Below the pieces are notes generated by a model that was not told the origin of the DNA, searched no databases, and saw only the letters and a list, made by a program, of their open reading frames with translations. From Punica granatum (taxonomy: Eukaryota > Streptophyta > Magnoliopsida > Myrtales > Lythraceae), in NCBI RefSeq assembly GCF_007655135.1, contig NC_045133.1, forward strand, positions 22,851,845 through 22,915,844: DNA of 64,000 nt, in the 5' to 3' direction. Positions 24,480 through 38,186 of this stretch are shown here, piece by piece (positions within the stretch are counted from its first letter, which is position 1; every line of letters starts with the position of its first letter). The position numbers and the translations under genes were made by a program.

Positions 24480-27400
24480 AATAAATAAATAATATTGTAC
24501 TTGTAAGTAAAAACTAAAAAAAGAAGAAGCTTGAGAGTATAAAAAAGTAGCGCACATAATAAAAGGAATATGAATCGTAGAGATTAGCATTCACCATTTA
24601 CTGCATGTGCTAAAATTTAAATTTCCATTTCTCTCTTCATTTTTCCTACTAACTAGGGAAGGGAACCCCATTAAAGTAAAAGGAGCTGCTGGGCTCAAGA
24701 AGGATACTAAGCACTATGAATTCCAATATGATGAAGAAATGAAATAAAATAAAAAAGCTGATTGGCCGGTTTGGTTCACCTGACAAAAAAAAAAAAAACT
24801 TTGGAATCGGAATTGGAATGCTCCATTCTGACTGTATTTGTTTGGTCCTCGTGAATTAGTTTCTGATTCCTCTTTACAGGGGAAAGGGAAATTGATTCCC
24901 CTATATTGAAGAACATCATTCATTTCCTGTAACCCAGAAAATGAAAAATATATAAAAAAAACATAATAATCAAGTTTTAAAATTTGATTCCGATTCTGTT
25001 GGTAATGAATGAACCAAACATAAAATATGGATTTGAATTTCGATTCCTTATTGAACCAAACAAAACAAAAAATTAATCATTCCGTTTCCCATTCTGATCT
25101 CGATTCCGTTTCCAAACTCCAAACTTAACTGGCTAATCGGTAAAATGATTAAGAAAACAATTGAATAATGCGTGGATCCGCTGAATCGACCGTCCGCTAA
25201 TGGGCTTTGGTAAAATAACGAGTCTGCCAAAATTATAGGCGAGTCATTCACACAAAAAGAAAAAACATAGACAAGTCATGCACCGATTTACCTTCCATCG
25301 ATTATTTTAGATGTCAATCTTCTAGACTATTCTAGAGTACTCTTGTAAATCTAGGTAGTATATGTTATTTCGATTTACTGTTTTGATAGGTTTCCTCGGT
25401 TAGTTTAGCACCTTAATTAATTAGCTTAAGCATACATGTTTGTTTCGTACGATCTTTGTAGAAAATTATGGCAAAAGACCGCATCAAATCTATATGCATT
25501 GTATCGTACTATATCATATCAAGCATTAGGCATTCCATGAGAGCAATCGAACTTTTTGCTACCCTTTCCATTGTTCTCGAATCTCATGGTACGGTCGGAC
25601 ACCTTCAGCGCACGTGGGTTATGCTCAACTTGTGAAGCTCTTAACGCTAGCTAATTCAGTCTTATTAGCTATCTGCATGTATAGAGATTTGAACTTCAAT
25701 CAAGTAAGGAAGATGAATTGGACCATTCTCTTAGGTTTAAGTAGGCTTCGGCTTAGCCCAACATCCGTTGGGCCCATTATCTTGCCCGACTTGTTGTTTT
25801 ATTAGATCATCTTGATAGTCCAATTTCATGGGTCTTTGACCCAATCAATCAGTCAATCAATCAATCCATCAAACAATTATTATAATATATAAAAGTTGAA
25901 CAATAATGTTGTAAGAGATTCATTAGTTAACCTTTAAGTCCTGATTAATCGCCTTTTTATCTATTTGAAGAATTTAATTTTAAATAAGAGATTCGTGTAC
26001 TTGTTCATTTTTATACTAAAAGTACACTGTCTCTAATCTGTGTACATAAAATATCGAGAAGATATTTTTTTCATACAAGATATGCAACATATTAAAAAGT
26101 TTTTCCGATTACTTAATAGAACCCCTCGAGATGTGTATTTTTTTTTTCAAATTCAATGTTTTATAAATAGAAGATTTATAAATTCATTTTAAGCATTATT
26201 TTTCAATTCAATATAGTTTTTCTGACACCCTAATTCTTACACGATATCTACTACTCTTCGTATATATATACAAATGTATACTCTACATAATTATTATCTC
26301 TTATTGTAATTCTTACACGTATTTTTATTATAGCAGAGTAAATATTTGCTTATCAATATGATTTTCTCTTCATCGACTCCCGCTCACAATTTATAATGTT
26401 TGTAATATCTATTTGGTAGAATATATAGCTTTTATTATGTCTTTTTTTATCAAAATTAATCGTATTTTTATATATGTTGATTTTCAAATTTTCTATCATA
26501 AAAAACAACTTATGTCAAACCTCATGCAATGCACGGGTAAAACACTAGTTGATATAATAAACGTCTTAATAAATAAATTGCAAATTGTATTGATTACATA
26601 AGATGGTGTCTTGATTTTGTAACATTAATAAAATCTTCAAAGTAAGGTTAGTTTTTGTATCGGGATTTTCCGCCTTTCATGTAAAATTAATGATCAATCT
26701 TCAAACTTTAAGCATGCGCCGGATTAGAGTTTTGACCCTTTTTTGCATAATCCGCCACAGTTATATCAGTGCGTAATGCATCAATCAGCATAGAGGGGAA
26801 AAAAAGGGATGACATGTCAAAAATATTAATTCACAGCTGAACGAAAGGGCTAAATACGTCGGAATATTTCCGAACGCATGGGAATACTATTCAAAATATC
26901 CAAGAAAACATTAGGTCAAGGAAAATGCTTTCAGATAAAGCAGCTTTTTTTTTTTTTGGGGGGGGGGATAAGTAATAGTTTATCTGCTACTTCTTTATTA
27001 TTGTTGTTATTTTTTTTAAGAACCTGTAGTTGAATTTCTATTCAGAAAAGAAATTAGTTTTTTCCCCTAATATTTCGATCGCAACTATGCCGTCAACCAC
27101 CAAACCATCAGTTGGCTTGAAGGTTTTCGCACTGGTTGGTAAGACAGACTATCAGGGGCAGTTTGGATTTAGAGTTAAAGTTATTTTGATTTTGATTTTG
27201 ATTATGGAAAAGGACAAATGAGATGTGATTATAAATTTCACTTGGAAAACGTGTATTTTTGTTATGTGGTGTGTTGAGTTAAAGTTAAAGTTAAAGTTAA
27301 AATCAAATTTCTTTAAATCCAAACGGGGCCAGTTATCTATACCAACGCATCACTTGATTATTTACATGTTCATTGTGGTGACACTATAAATGGATCTATT

Positions 27401-29900
27401 TTACGATATTATGGAATATTAGATATGAATAGCGCACTTGCTAACGGAGTAAGATTATATTTTTATTTAATTTCACGAGATAAAAACAAAAGTTGTCGAT
27501 AAAATTTATTATTAAATTGACGAAGAAGATACAAAATAAAATTTATTAAAGTGAATAATAAATTTATTATTAAATTGTCCCCAAACTGAGCGAAAAAAAT
27601 TTTAAATGTGCAACATTATGGTTTTACAGGGGAATAAAATTCCGGAAATTACATGACAAAGAAAAACAATGATTTATTTTTATATTTATTTTGAATAGAC
27701 AAACATTTGACATAGAGGAATATCATGATCCGTCTGTCTCCCTTCTCCTCTTGCCCTCTGTAATATAATTTGTAAATTTGACCCGACAGAAGTTGGTCTC
27801 CGGCTCCTCCCAGATGGACTAACGCCGATCGTTGACGTGATAATAATCACTAAAATATTTTGAATTGGATTAGGCGTTCTTCTGATTGATTATTCATAAG
27901 AGACAATAAACAGAAATTCTGCCAAAGAGATGATGAGAAACATGTTCTCACATGAAAAATTCTACCTACCGCCGTGATGCGGTACCTTAATTGAGACCCC
28001 TACCATCGGATTTGCCGAGCAGGATTACTGCTAAACGGTACGATAGAAACCCCCAAAAAACTTCATATCGTTATTTATACACTCTCAATTCTCATTATGT
28101 CTAACGTATATTAATTAGTTTATCAAAAAATTGAGACAATTTCATCCGGGTGCGAGATAACGTCCTCCTTGAGATGCATTGTGAGACTTTCGAAAAATTT
28201 CAGTTCCCTGAAATTAAAGAAGGAGACGTGGTTTAGAAAGGTTTTACTTTAGACTTTAAACTATTTGATTTAATTAATGGAAAAAAAAGAATGGAATGAC
28301 TCATATAACCCAGTGCTGAGATATCTAAACCAGCCCTTACCTGCATGATGGAAAAAAAAGCACTTTATTTTAGATATAGAGAGATCAAATTGAAAAAGAA
28401 GAAGAAGAATGGTTTAATTAATTACACTTATACATGGTTTTGGCATTGTGTCTTGATAAATATTCATTATGTCCCTCGTAACTTATTCAAGTCTATTATG
28501 CAAATTTACTTAATATTCAAAATTAACAAGGTTCTTAGGATATTTCATTTAGGCAATAAACTGTAATTTTTCATCTAGTGCATGAGGGAGAAAATATGGA
28601 ATGCTTTGTGTGACGGCATGACGCATAACTCATTGGAGCAAAAGATACTAATTGTATATAGAACGACTTATAAATTATGATAAGTCGAGTTAGCTATTTA
28701 TTAAGTTAAACGGTAAGAGAAAATTAAGAAAATATGATATTTAAAAAAGCAATCTAATTACTACGATCCTAAAATAAGATCAAATATAATTTTCTAAATT
28801 TAATTTTGTGCAGTGATTGCAAGTGTTATATTGATGTGTGAGAATATATATTTGTGTATATATATATGTGAAATTTATTATTAAAAAATAAATATGTATA
28901 TAGATGCAAAGGTAGATGAGCAATTTATGTTAAAAAATTGATTATAAAAATAGTTAAAAAAAGTATGTGAGAGAATTTATTATTAAATTAGAGAAAATGA
29001 TAAAAAAATTAATGATTGTGTTGTCGAATTGATGAAAAAATAAAATTGACTTGAGTTGAGTAAGATTACGATTTGGAAAACAAACGAATCCTGAATTATC
29101 ATTATAATCGAAAAAAATTTAATATTAGAATCGTGACGGTTACAAAATGAAAATTTTCAGTAAATATAATAGTATAAGATAATTGTCAAAAACAAATAAA
29201 CAACTATCGTAATTATTCATTGTCAAATATACTATATTTTTTAATAACAAAGTATTATCTTAATTATCATCGCGGAGCAGCAAGATCATTCTTATTAGGA
29301 CGAACAGTCGACAACGGTAATAAAAGTCTCCAGTTCACCGGTTCGTGTAGATATACTTCATCGTTTTAACTGTCATATGAACTGGAGCACGGATTTCTAT
29401 CGTACCCCCCGAGATACATTCATGAGTTGCACACATGTGGGTTGTCCCCCAAAGGATACACCTTGCAGGAGATTTAAATCCGTGATCTTATGAGCTCTTC
29501 ACGAAGCATATGTACGTTCCATTCACCAATGCTAATCAGTCGGCAAAAATCAATTAACAACATTAATCAACTTCAACGGATTGGATTAGTGATAAAGAGG
29601 AATTTCAGTATTCACTCCATTCCCGTTGCGATTGTCCTTGAGACTAGCAGTCCTCCCATTTATGGGATGTTTACCTGACTCAGGCGTCGCTGTGGGTTTC
29701 CGGGGACTAGTGCGACGGAGTCCATACACCTCGATTTATAAAAAAAAAAAAAAAAGAAGAAGAAGAAGAATGACGGTGGGCCCCACGTCATCAAAACCGT
29801 CCTATATTTCCTACCTAACCCGACTCCCCGAGTGGCCTAAACTTGGAAGGCTGGACAATCCATCGATCCGCAGCATGCCGCTGAAACGGGAGCCACTCAA
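24480..29900. other. Intergenic region, no supported gene
   Basis: AT-rich sequence with many short frames and no recognisable protein. A possible hAT-type MITE lies at about 24760-25070, with facing GGTTTGGTT and AACCAAAC motifs, but its ends are unclear. The second copy of the GGGCC MITE is listed separately. From about 29750 the sequence becomes GC-richer and leads to the PAH promoter. Confidence 0.5.
27155..27330. mobile_element. MITE, copy 2 (terminal motif GGGGCAGTTTGGATTTA)
   Basis: About 176 bp. The left end GGGGCAGTTTGGATTTA is the inverted form of the right end TAAATCCAAACGGGGCC with few mismatches. The internal sequence (tgattatggaaaaggacaa, gtgttgagttaaagttaaag) matches copy 1 at 22787-23029, so the two belong to one family. 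Confidence 0.7.
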
Positions 29901-29929
29901 TGAGCCGGGTGCACGTGAGGCCACGTAAG

Positions 29930-30629
29930 ACCTGAACGGTGGCTCCACATGCACCGGGTGCATGAACCAACCGATCTCTCTTCTACTCTCTTGTTCTCTA
30001 AGCCGTCTGTTCCGACATTTCCAAGAACTGACCAAAATTCCACTCAAACTTCTTCTACTCCCTCTCTTGGGAAAAGATCGCGTTGCGACGACACCGTATG
30101 TGGTGTCGTTTGCTTGTCCGCGTCTCTTCTTCTCCTTTCCAGAGCGCAACTTGGCTTGTTGTTGTGTTTCCAGGTCTGGTCGGTTGCAACCTCAAACCCC
30201 CCATGATTGGCCCCAATTTGTCGTCACCGAGCCCCATTTCTTGATGCAATAATGGCTCAGACTCTCGAATAAAGAATTGAGCTATGTGAGGTGTCTGTTA
30301 CGATCAGGTTTCCATGATGGCGGATTCGAATAATATATAAAGAATATTCTGTACGATTTCATACTTTCTTGGCGGTTCGTTTCTATTAAGCTGTCTGCGG
30401 CCATTGGAGGAGAGCTCCAGCTCCCCTTTTCTTGAGCTGGGCCCGTGTCTTTTTCTCGTCGATCACTCCTCTGTTGTCCCCGATTGCTTGTTTTGACTTG
30501 GCCGATATGTTAAGAAATGTCTTCGTCTCTTGTAAGTGCTGCCAAGTTTCAGTTTTGATCAAATGGGTCGTTGGCTGTTGATCTGAATTGCTCCGGGGAC
30601 GCTTGGGATTTGGGGTATTGTTGGGCACG
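29930..30629 (+). promoter_or_regulatory. Probable promoter region and 5' leader of the PAH gene
   Basis: Pyrimidine-rich sequence before the lipin start codon. It contains several short upstream ATG frames, for example one opening near 30203 that ends after 13 codons. A 5'-UTR intron is possible but I cannot place its borders. The in-frame open sequence upstream of 30630 has no ATG, so it does not extend the protein. Confidence 0.35.
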
Positions 30630-33600
30630 ATGTATGCTGTGGGGCGGCTCGGGAGTTACATCTCTAGAGGGGTGTATACAGTGTCCGGCCCGTTCCACCC
30701 CTTCGGCGGAGCTGTGGACATCATCGTCGTGGAGCAGCCCGACGGGAGCTTCAGATCGTCGCCGTGGTATGTCCGGTTCGGGAAGTTCCAGGGGGTGCTG
30801 AAGACGAGGGAGAAGGTAGTTAGGATAAGCGTTAATGGAGTCGATGCTGGTTTCCACATGTACTTGGACCACAAAGGTGAGGCTTACTTTCTCAAGGAAG
30901 TTGAAGGAGGAGGAGAAGATGGGGAGTCGAACTCATACCCTTCGTCCTCGGGCGATGAGTCGCCTGACGGGCAATCCCGTTCTGCAGAGAAGAGTCGGAG
31001 GCCAGTGAAGTCCAAGAGTTTCAATTCGGATGCTAGGGTCTCGGGGCAGGTGGATTTGGGCGGAGGGAAGATCGTGGCTCGGACCAATTCGAGGAGGGCG
31101 AGGATCTTCGGGTTTGTTTTCGGGCGTAGGTCGATAAAGGAAGAGAGCTTTCGGGCAGGAGAGGGAGGTTTGGGTCCTGCCATGGGGAGGGTGGACTCGC
31201 TGGAGCGGGCGGAGATTGCTGCTGACCTCTTGGAGGTGAAGTGGTCCACGGGCCTCACCACTAAGAAGTATAGAAAGGAAAGCACTTCCCGATTCTCAAC
31301 CGGTGATGTTCCCGATGCAAAGGTTGATGAGGAATTTCGTGTTAATGATGAGAGCACGGGAAGAGATTCAGGGGATGTCTCTTGCAGTGGGAAGATGGGT
31401 GAGGGAATTGAGTCTCAATCCCAGAAAGATGTGGAGTCGCCTCTTGAAGATGCTGTGATTGAGATGTCTTGCTTGAATACTCAAGAGGGAGTACTTGAAA
31501 TCAAAGAGAAGAGTGAGTTAACATCTGAGACAGTTACGTATTATGACGAGTATAGGTTAGGTACTCTGGGCGGGGATGTTAATGAAAAGATTTTTAATGT
31601 TGTTGATGAGATCACAGCAGCTATTAACGAGGAATTTGATGAAGTGGGTGTTCAGGAAAGGACCCAATTGTGTGAATGTGAAACTTCTAAGGAGAGTCGA
31701 ACAGAAAGGAAGCAATCAGTCAGTTTCTGTAAATCATCAGAAAGCTTGCATTCAGTTTTCTGTGGATCAACAGAGGAGTATCGTGAAACAGCGTACCTCA
31801 ATGCTGGAGATACAGAGGAAGCTCGCCTCAAGACAATGTTAGCTCAAAGTGAAGTGGTATCCAAGGTAAATTCTCCTGTACAGTGTTGTTTTGTGTTGTA
31901 GAACCTACCGTGAAATCTGCAACTGAGGATGCATTAATCTAGATAATCTGCTAATGACCATAAAATCTTATGAAAAGATGCTAAACACTTTCGTGCATCG
32001 TTTTTAATACTGTTGAAACTGTGACATGATCGATTTATAATCAGGATCCTGCAGTCATTGAGTTGGTTACAAATTACCAGGAGTCTGAAGAAGTGATTCT
32101 ATTGGATTCATTAGAAGACGACCCTAATGAATCTCGTGATGATTGGATCACTGAAGATGGAAGCAGAGGCAAGATCCAGCTCGACTTAGAATCTGTCAGT
32201 AACCTGGACAATTCTTTCTGCAAGGGTGATTTCTCGAAGCCTGGAAGCTCTCCATCATCGGAGAGTTCAGAGGACGTTCAGTTCCATTTTACTGACCTTG
32301 ATGATCTGAGAATCAGCAAGAAGACTAGCATAGATGGAAATTCACAGGATCGAGTAAATGATGAAAAGGCGAATTTATGTTCGGAGAATTTTGATCAAGA
32401 CAGTAGTCCTGCTAATTCTGATGATGCCAACAACAGGACAGCATCGGCCCCCATTAATATTGCTAGAATTAGCGATGCTGTCAATAATGATGAAAAATTT
32501 GGGCGGTTTGCAGAGTCGATGCCTGCTATCCGGTCCCAAATTGAAAATCTTGATCCTTACTTGATCCATGTTCCTCTAAGTCAATCACTGGACACAGATT
32601 CTACAATGTTGAGCATATCGTCTCCGTGCAAAGAGGATGAGACGCCAGTGAAGTCGGGAGAGCAGTTGGACGAGGAACAACTTAACAGCAGTGGGGATGA
32701 ACAGATATTGGAAGAGGCAGGAAATGTTCCTCTCCGTCCCGAAATAGGTACAGATACTTTTGATTGAGCTAACTTCTTACTATTTTTAAAGTAGAAAATT
32801 GCCTTATATTCTGTTGGTATCGTGTAATATGTTGTGCTTAAGCCTATTCTTTTCCCGATTGAACATATTATTCTTCTATTCCATTGGTTGTGGATGGCTT
32901 TTGTTACAGAAATAGTCTCTTAAATTCAAAACTCACCACAAAAATTGCATGAACCAACCAATTTTATTGCTTACAGAGCTGAAAACTGAAAAGTAAGCAG
33001 GTCTTCTATGAAGATGTAGAAGTGGGAGGAAGAATTAGTTGAGTGTACAAATCCCGATTTTTTTCTGTTGATAATTCAATGAAGTCACATATATGTTGTG
33101 TTTTATGCAGAGGTGTCTCTCTGCAGACACATGTTATATGAAGGAATGGGAGCTGAAGCCGCTGCACAAGCATTTGAATCCAAAAAGCTCGACAGGGACA
33201 AGTTCATCGCCCTATGCCCAGTGGTCATGGGGGATGATAGGCTTGTGGTACGAATTCAGGGCCGCTACTTCCCCTGGGAATCTGCTGCTCCCATTTTTCT
33301 GGGCATGGTCTCTTTTGGGAGCAAACTCGTAACAGAACCAAAGGGCCTGATTGTGGTGGAGAAAAAAGAAGAGAGGGCGATCGAGGAGGATTCATCCAGG
33401 GTAATGAGCCCATCGAATGGAAGCTGGAGACTCTGGCCTTTCTCTTTCAAGAGATCTCACTCGGGGAAGGTCATGCAAGATACCGGAACCTCTTCTGCAG
33501 ATGAAACTGAAGGATCACCAGAGATCTCCCACAATTCCAATAAAGTTGTCCTGAAGCAGAAGTCGGTCAAGAAGATGGTGAGGTCGGTAACTCCAACATC

Positions 33601-35321
33601 TGAGCAGTTAGCTTCACTGAATCTCAAGGAAGGGAGCAACTCAGTGACCTTCACCTTTTCCACAGCAATGCTTGGGGATCAGCAGGTCTGTTCTTAGTTT
33701 CCTATCTCTTTGACTCTTGGAAACAAGTCCTTTATATGCCATAAATTGTTAATTTGTTTCACCCAGCAGGTTGATGCCCGAATTTACCTGTGGAAATGGA
33801 ACACTCGTATAATTATTTCAGATGTAGACGGGACCATTACCAAGTGCGTTATCCCTTGTCATAAATTGATTGTGCTTTTTCCAATATTAATTGCTTTCCA
33901 TAGATTTCATCTCATTCTATTTCCCAGCAAGGGTTTCCCTTTGATTTTATGTGATCCAATTTTTCGCCTTTGTTACAGATCTGACGTGTTAGGTCAATTT
34001 ATGCCCTTGGTTGGGATGGACTGGGCACAAACAGGTGTTGCACATTTGTTCTCTGCTATTAAGGTTTGTCGCATCTTTTTCAATTTAATGAATCACATCT
34101 AACATCTATTGTATAAAGTAGAGAATTGAATCCGTCTTTAATCCAGCAGTTTCTGTTCTGCTCTTCACTATTTTTCTGAGGCATCTAGATGTGTGTTTGG
34201 TTTATCGACAGTAAGATATGTCAGATCTTAGTGGCAGAATTCTAAGATGAAGCAAAATACTGATCTTGAAATATTCATTATTTCAGGAAAATGGGTATCA
34301 GCTGCTCTTTCTTAGTGCCCGTGCAATTTCACAGGCTTATCATACTAGACGATTCCTGTTCAATCTTAAACAGGTAACATGGGCATGGCTTTCTTAACTG
34401 GTTCAGAATATGAATTTGAAAAAATTGTTAGAAAAGTTGTTTAAATACCGTTTAAGTTCCCAAACCTTCCTTAATTACAAATACAAAATCTTGGATCTAC
34501 AGGATGGAAAAGGATTACCAGATGGGCCTGTTGTCATATCTCCTGATGGGCTTTTCCCTTCTTTGTATCGAGAAGGTTCCGATTTGCTGATATCTGTTAT
34601 TATTCTATTTTCCTTATATCATCAATGTAATATGTAGTTTTTTATTCACCTTGGGTGTTCTCGCGTTCTTTTTTTTTTCCCCTGCTCAGTTATTAGAAGA
34701 GCTCCTCATGAATTCAAGATAGCCTGCTTAGAGGTTAGTTCAGTTCACTGTCCTTACACTGCAGGGTTTCTTCTTTTTCTTTCCTTTTATAGCTAGTCTT
34801 GTTTTAGTTACCTATTTACTGATTTATCGGCCTCTGGTCTCGTTTTATTGTTGACTTTCAGGAAATCAAAGCGTTGTTTCCTCCCGATTACAACCCGTTC
34901 TACGCAGGTTTTGGAAATAGGAACACGGATGAAATAAGTTACCTTAAAGTAGGGATCCCGAAAGGGAAAATATTCACCATCAATCCCAAGGTAAGTCGAG
35001 TCCTCCGAAGTTTAGTAAAATAGGTAACGTTTAAGGACTCTTTTCCTGATGAAGTTCTTATTTGCAGGGTGAGGTTGTTGTTAACAAACACATAAACACA
35101 AAATCTTACTCGTCTCTTCATGCTCTGGTCCATGGCATGTTTCCCCCGACTGCAAAATCTGAACCGGTCAGTTTGTGTTTGAATCGGATTCAATGAAAAT
35201 AAACCATATTTTTCTCCAAAATAAGGACTCATTTTGCAGTTGATTGTTTTCTTGGATGTTATAGGAAGCCTTTAATCAGTGGAATTACTGGAAGTTGCCT
35301 CCTCCTGATATCGATATTTGA
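30630..35321 (+). CDS. Lipin-type phosphatidate phosphatase (PAH1/PAH2-like), 11 exons
   Basis: Mg-dependent phosphatidate phosphatase converting phosphatidate to diacylglycerol; plant PAHs act in membrane lipid turnover and galactolipid supply. Predicted length is 1053 aa (Arabidopsis PAH1 904, PAH2 925). Exons, all phase-consistent: 30630-31865, 32045-32747, 33111-33685, 33770-33843, 33979-34063, 34287-34373, 34503-34575, 34690-34733, 34862-34990, 35068-35166, 35265-35321. The N-terminal lipin domain covers about residues 1-95 ([20 protein letters not shown], then FHPFGGAVD and [13 protein letters not shown]). The middle is acidic, Ser-rich and low in conservation. The catalytic DVDGT (856-860, DxDxT type) lies in the C-terminal LNS2 domain, which continues through [24 protein letters not shown] and [19 protein letters not shown]. 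The start is ATG 30630, which matches the family N-terminus. Intron 3 ends in CAGCAG, a tandem acceptor. Confidence 0.95.
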
Positions 35322-36333
35322 AAAGTCGGGAGGCGGAACTAAATCCTGTTTTGTGATATAGACACTGCTTTGGTTGGCCACACCATTCGAGATATTCTAG
35401 TGGTGAGTTCTGATTCAATCTCAGCTTTTGGGAACACCTCATTTTGCTGGACTTGTAGCGATGTTAGCTTTGTCTATGTTTCTGTTTTCCATCTAGTTTC
35501 TGATCATAGTATTCATGTTTGAATCGACGAAACATATTCTTTGTCAGTGAAAACAGTTCACATTGGTCTTCTATGCTTTCCACGATAAGCAAAAACATAA
35601 ACCGCAAAGATTTCCCAATACGAAACAAAAATCATGATAAAAATCCTCATTTTTCGGGTGAATTAGGATTGATTGAAATGTTCTGGTTCCGAAAGTGGAT
35701 TTCCTGTTAAGAGATTGCTAAGAGTTCCTGACTGTTTATTCACAAATTCTGAAATTGTCCAATTTCTTCTCCTTTTTCGTCAGTCGTCTCGGTCCTCTCT
35801 GATGATTGCACTGGTCATAGCTGAAGCTGAGAACTGAATTGCAGTTTTGTCGCATCAGCTCCCTCACCGATACACGATTTCTTTCTGTAGTATTATTTTG
35901 TGCAGAATTTGTAAAGTGGTTGCGTCGATTTTCCGCATTGCAGGTTTCGTAATTGTACCATAGATTCACCTGAGGATCTGGAACAGAGACTGTTTTCCAG
36001 GAAACATATGAACATGTAAAGAGTTTATTGAAATTGCACATACAAATGGACATGCATACATATACAGCCGAATTGGCAGTATTGATTGATACAGCTGATC
36101 CCGGTGCTCGAATTCGGATGCTGCTCTCTCTACTTGTAGAATTGATCTGATAAAATAAAATAACGTTACAGAAGATGGTGATGTATAAAACACCGTAAAA
36201 CCATGTGTTTTCCGGGAAATAAATTTGAGGTACTTAACAATGTATACGTATCTCCCTCCCTGAAGCATAAAGGAAGGATCAACAGGAAGGGAAAAATGAA
36301 AAAAAAAACATAGAAACACAATAGTTCTTATTG

Positions 36334-36624
36334 CTAGAAAGCTACAATTTTAATCCGCAAATGCTTCAGCGCAAACTCTACCAGCTCCTCAACCTCATCT
36401 TCTTCAATAAACCCGTCATGGTTAGAGTCCGCGGCGTCAATGGCTTCCTTACCTCTCCCCCGAGAAAACCAGCGGTGGCCGGTGGTTCTGATGGCCCGCG
36501 AGAGCTCCTCTATGCTTATCAGCCCGTCCTTGTCAGAGTCGAATTTCTTCAGCCACTGCTTGAACTCCTCCAGGTTCATCACCCGACAACCGTCACTCGG
36601 GACGTTCCGGCTCTTGAACGCCAT
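36334..36624 (-). CDS. Small EF-hand calcium-binding protein, copy A
   Basis: Intronless 96-aa protein with two EF-hand loops: residues 29-40 (D29, D31, D33, G34, E40) and 66-77 (D66, N68, D70, G71, E77). All calcium-coordinating positions are present. There is no signal peptide or membrane segment, so it is probably a cytosolic or nuclear calmodulin-like sensor or buffer. The helix EEFKQWLKKF precedes loop 1. The gene converges with PAH, whose stop is 1.0 kb away. A TATATAA-like box lies on the minus strand near 36693-36701. It belongs to a three-copy set with 40276-40566 and 57342-57632. I recognise the EF-hand class but not a specific named member. Confidence 0.88.
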   Translation of the reverse strand: MAFKSRNVPSDGCRVMNLEEFKQWLKKFDSDKDGLISIEELSRAIRTTGHRWFSRGRGKEAIDAADSNHDGFIEEDEVEELVEFALKHLRIKIVAF

Positions 36625-36789
36625 GAGAAGAGATATCTGAACTGGACAGACTTGTTCTCTTTGATACTGTTGAGGGTAGTGATATGTTCATGGTTATATA
36701 GGATAGATGCCTCTCTGCTGCTTTTACTACTAAATTTTCTGAGAGAATAAGAATCTCAATTAAAGTGAGAGTAGGCGACGCGTTAGATT

Positions 36790-38186
36790 TTAATTAATTA
36801 TTATGTGATGGCTTATGACATGCATGAACCTGATTAGGAGTATAAGCAGAAATTCGCACGTGGGAAAGATATCAAAGGATTGTTAAATAGTCCTAGTCAA
36901 AATTGAATCTTGCTCTGGGTTAGATATAAGTCAAGTTGTCAAACTTCCTTTGGAAAACAATGACGGGGCATGGACACACTCCATAATGCCCCACCTAATC
37001 GGGCCCCAAAAAAAAGATAATAAAAAATGATAAAATTCAGACCTTAAAATATCATTGTTTAAGGCGAAAGTTTAATATGTGAATTCTAAGTTATATTTAA
37101 TAAAATTAAGATATAATTTTTTAAATTTTTTAATCTTTTATTTTCGATTTTTGAGATGCAAGTTTAATAATTAAATATTTTCTTTTCGACCATTTTCAAT
37201 GTGATTTCATTATATTATCATTCACAATGAAACGATAAAATATTTTTCTCCCTCGTTTACTTGCATCAACTAAAAGAATGAAAAGATGGTTAGGAAAAAT
37301 ATTAAAATGAAACTTAGACTCCGTTTATTTTTAAAAAAGGAGTTCATGAAAAAAAAAATTCAGCGGACAAAGAATTCTGGAAAGAATTTCTTTTCTTATA
37401 TTTGGCAGTGTATTGAAAAATAAATCTGGAAGAGGAAGAGAGGAAGAAAAAGCAGAAGATGGAGAGTGTGTGTGGGGAAAATTAATTCCCTTATTTTTAA
37501 AACATTTCACTTTTCAAACTTTTCTTTTGCATTTTCAGTCAAAATGAAAGTATTTTTTTTTTATCAAAAACTTGTGTGTTATCAAATATAGGAAATTGGG
37601 AAATTCACTTTCCTGTAAAATACTTTCCCCGAAAGAAAAGAGAAAAGTTGTGTATTTCCGTGTTAAAAAAAAACGACATAATTAAGAAGATGGAGAAATT
37701 TGATTCAATCGAATCTTATGGACAGTTAACTGAGAGAAATAATTAGGAACAGTGAGAAACTGATTGACAAATTGGGAATGATTGATAGAGTCGTCATTTT
37801 GGAGTACATTGGAAGTTGGATGTGCTTTTTCTTAATTTTAACAGTTGAAAATTTGATTTTTTTTAACAGGTTAATATGTACTTAAAAAAATTATTATTAT
37901 TATTCTCTATTTCAATTATTAATTTTAATTTCAATAGGTTTTCATTATTATCTCCCAAATATTTTAATTTATTATGAAATCAATACTTATTTTTCAATAA
38001 TTATATTTCAATATTTTTACTTACAACAGTACTAACCGAGGCAAAGAGAAAAAACTATGGATTGGAAGAGCTAAGAAACACAAAAAAAAAAAAAAACCAA
38101 AAGTAGGAATTCAGCGAAATTGATGAAGTTATAGTTGGAAATTAGTACAAATTAGGATAAATGTGACTCATAAGAAACCCACGCTC
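36790..38186. other. Upstream flank of EF-hand copy A, part of the repeated module
   Basis: No gene seen. The part up to about 37800 is recognisably related to the flank of copy B (40740-41600): both contain 'catgcatgaacct...attagga', 'ataagcagaaat' and 'gattcaatygaatcttatgg' in the same order. Segment 37318-37640 is AT-rich and low in complexity. Confidence 0.55.

Noticed and set aside
30588..30629. Upstream in-frame extension of PAH
   Set aside because: The open frame there begins with TTG, not ATG, and the family N-terminus starts at ATG 30630.
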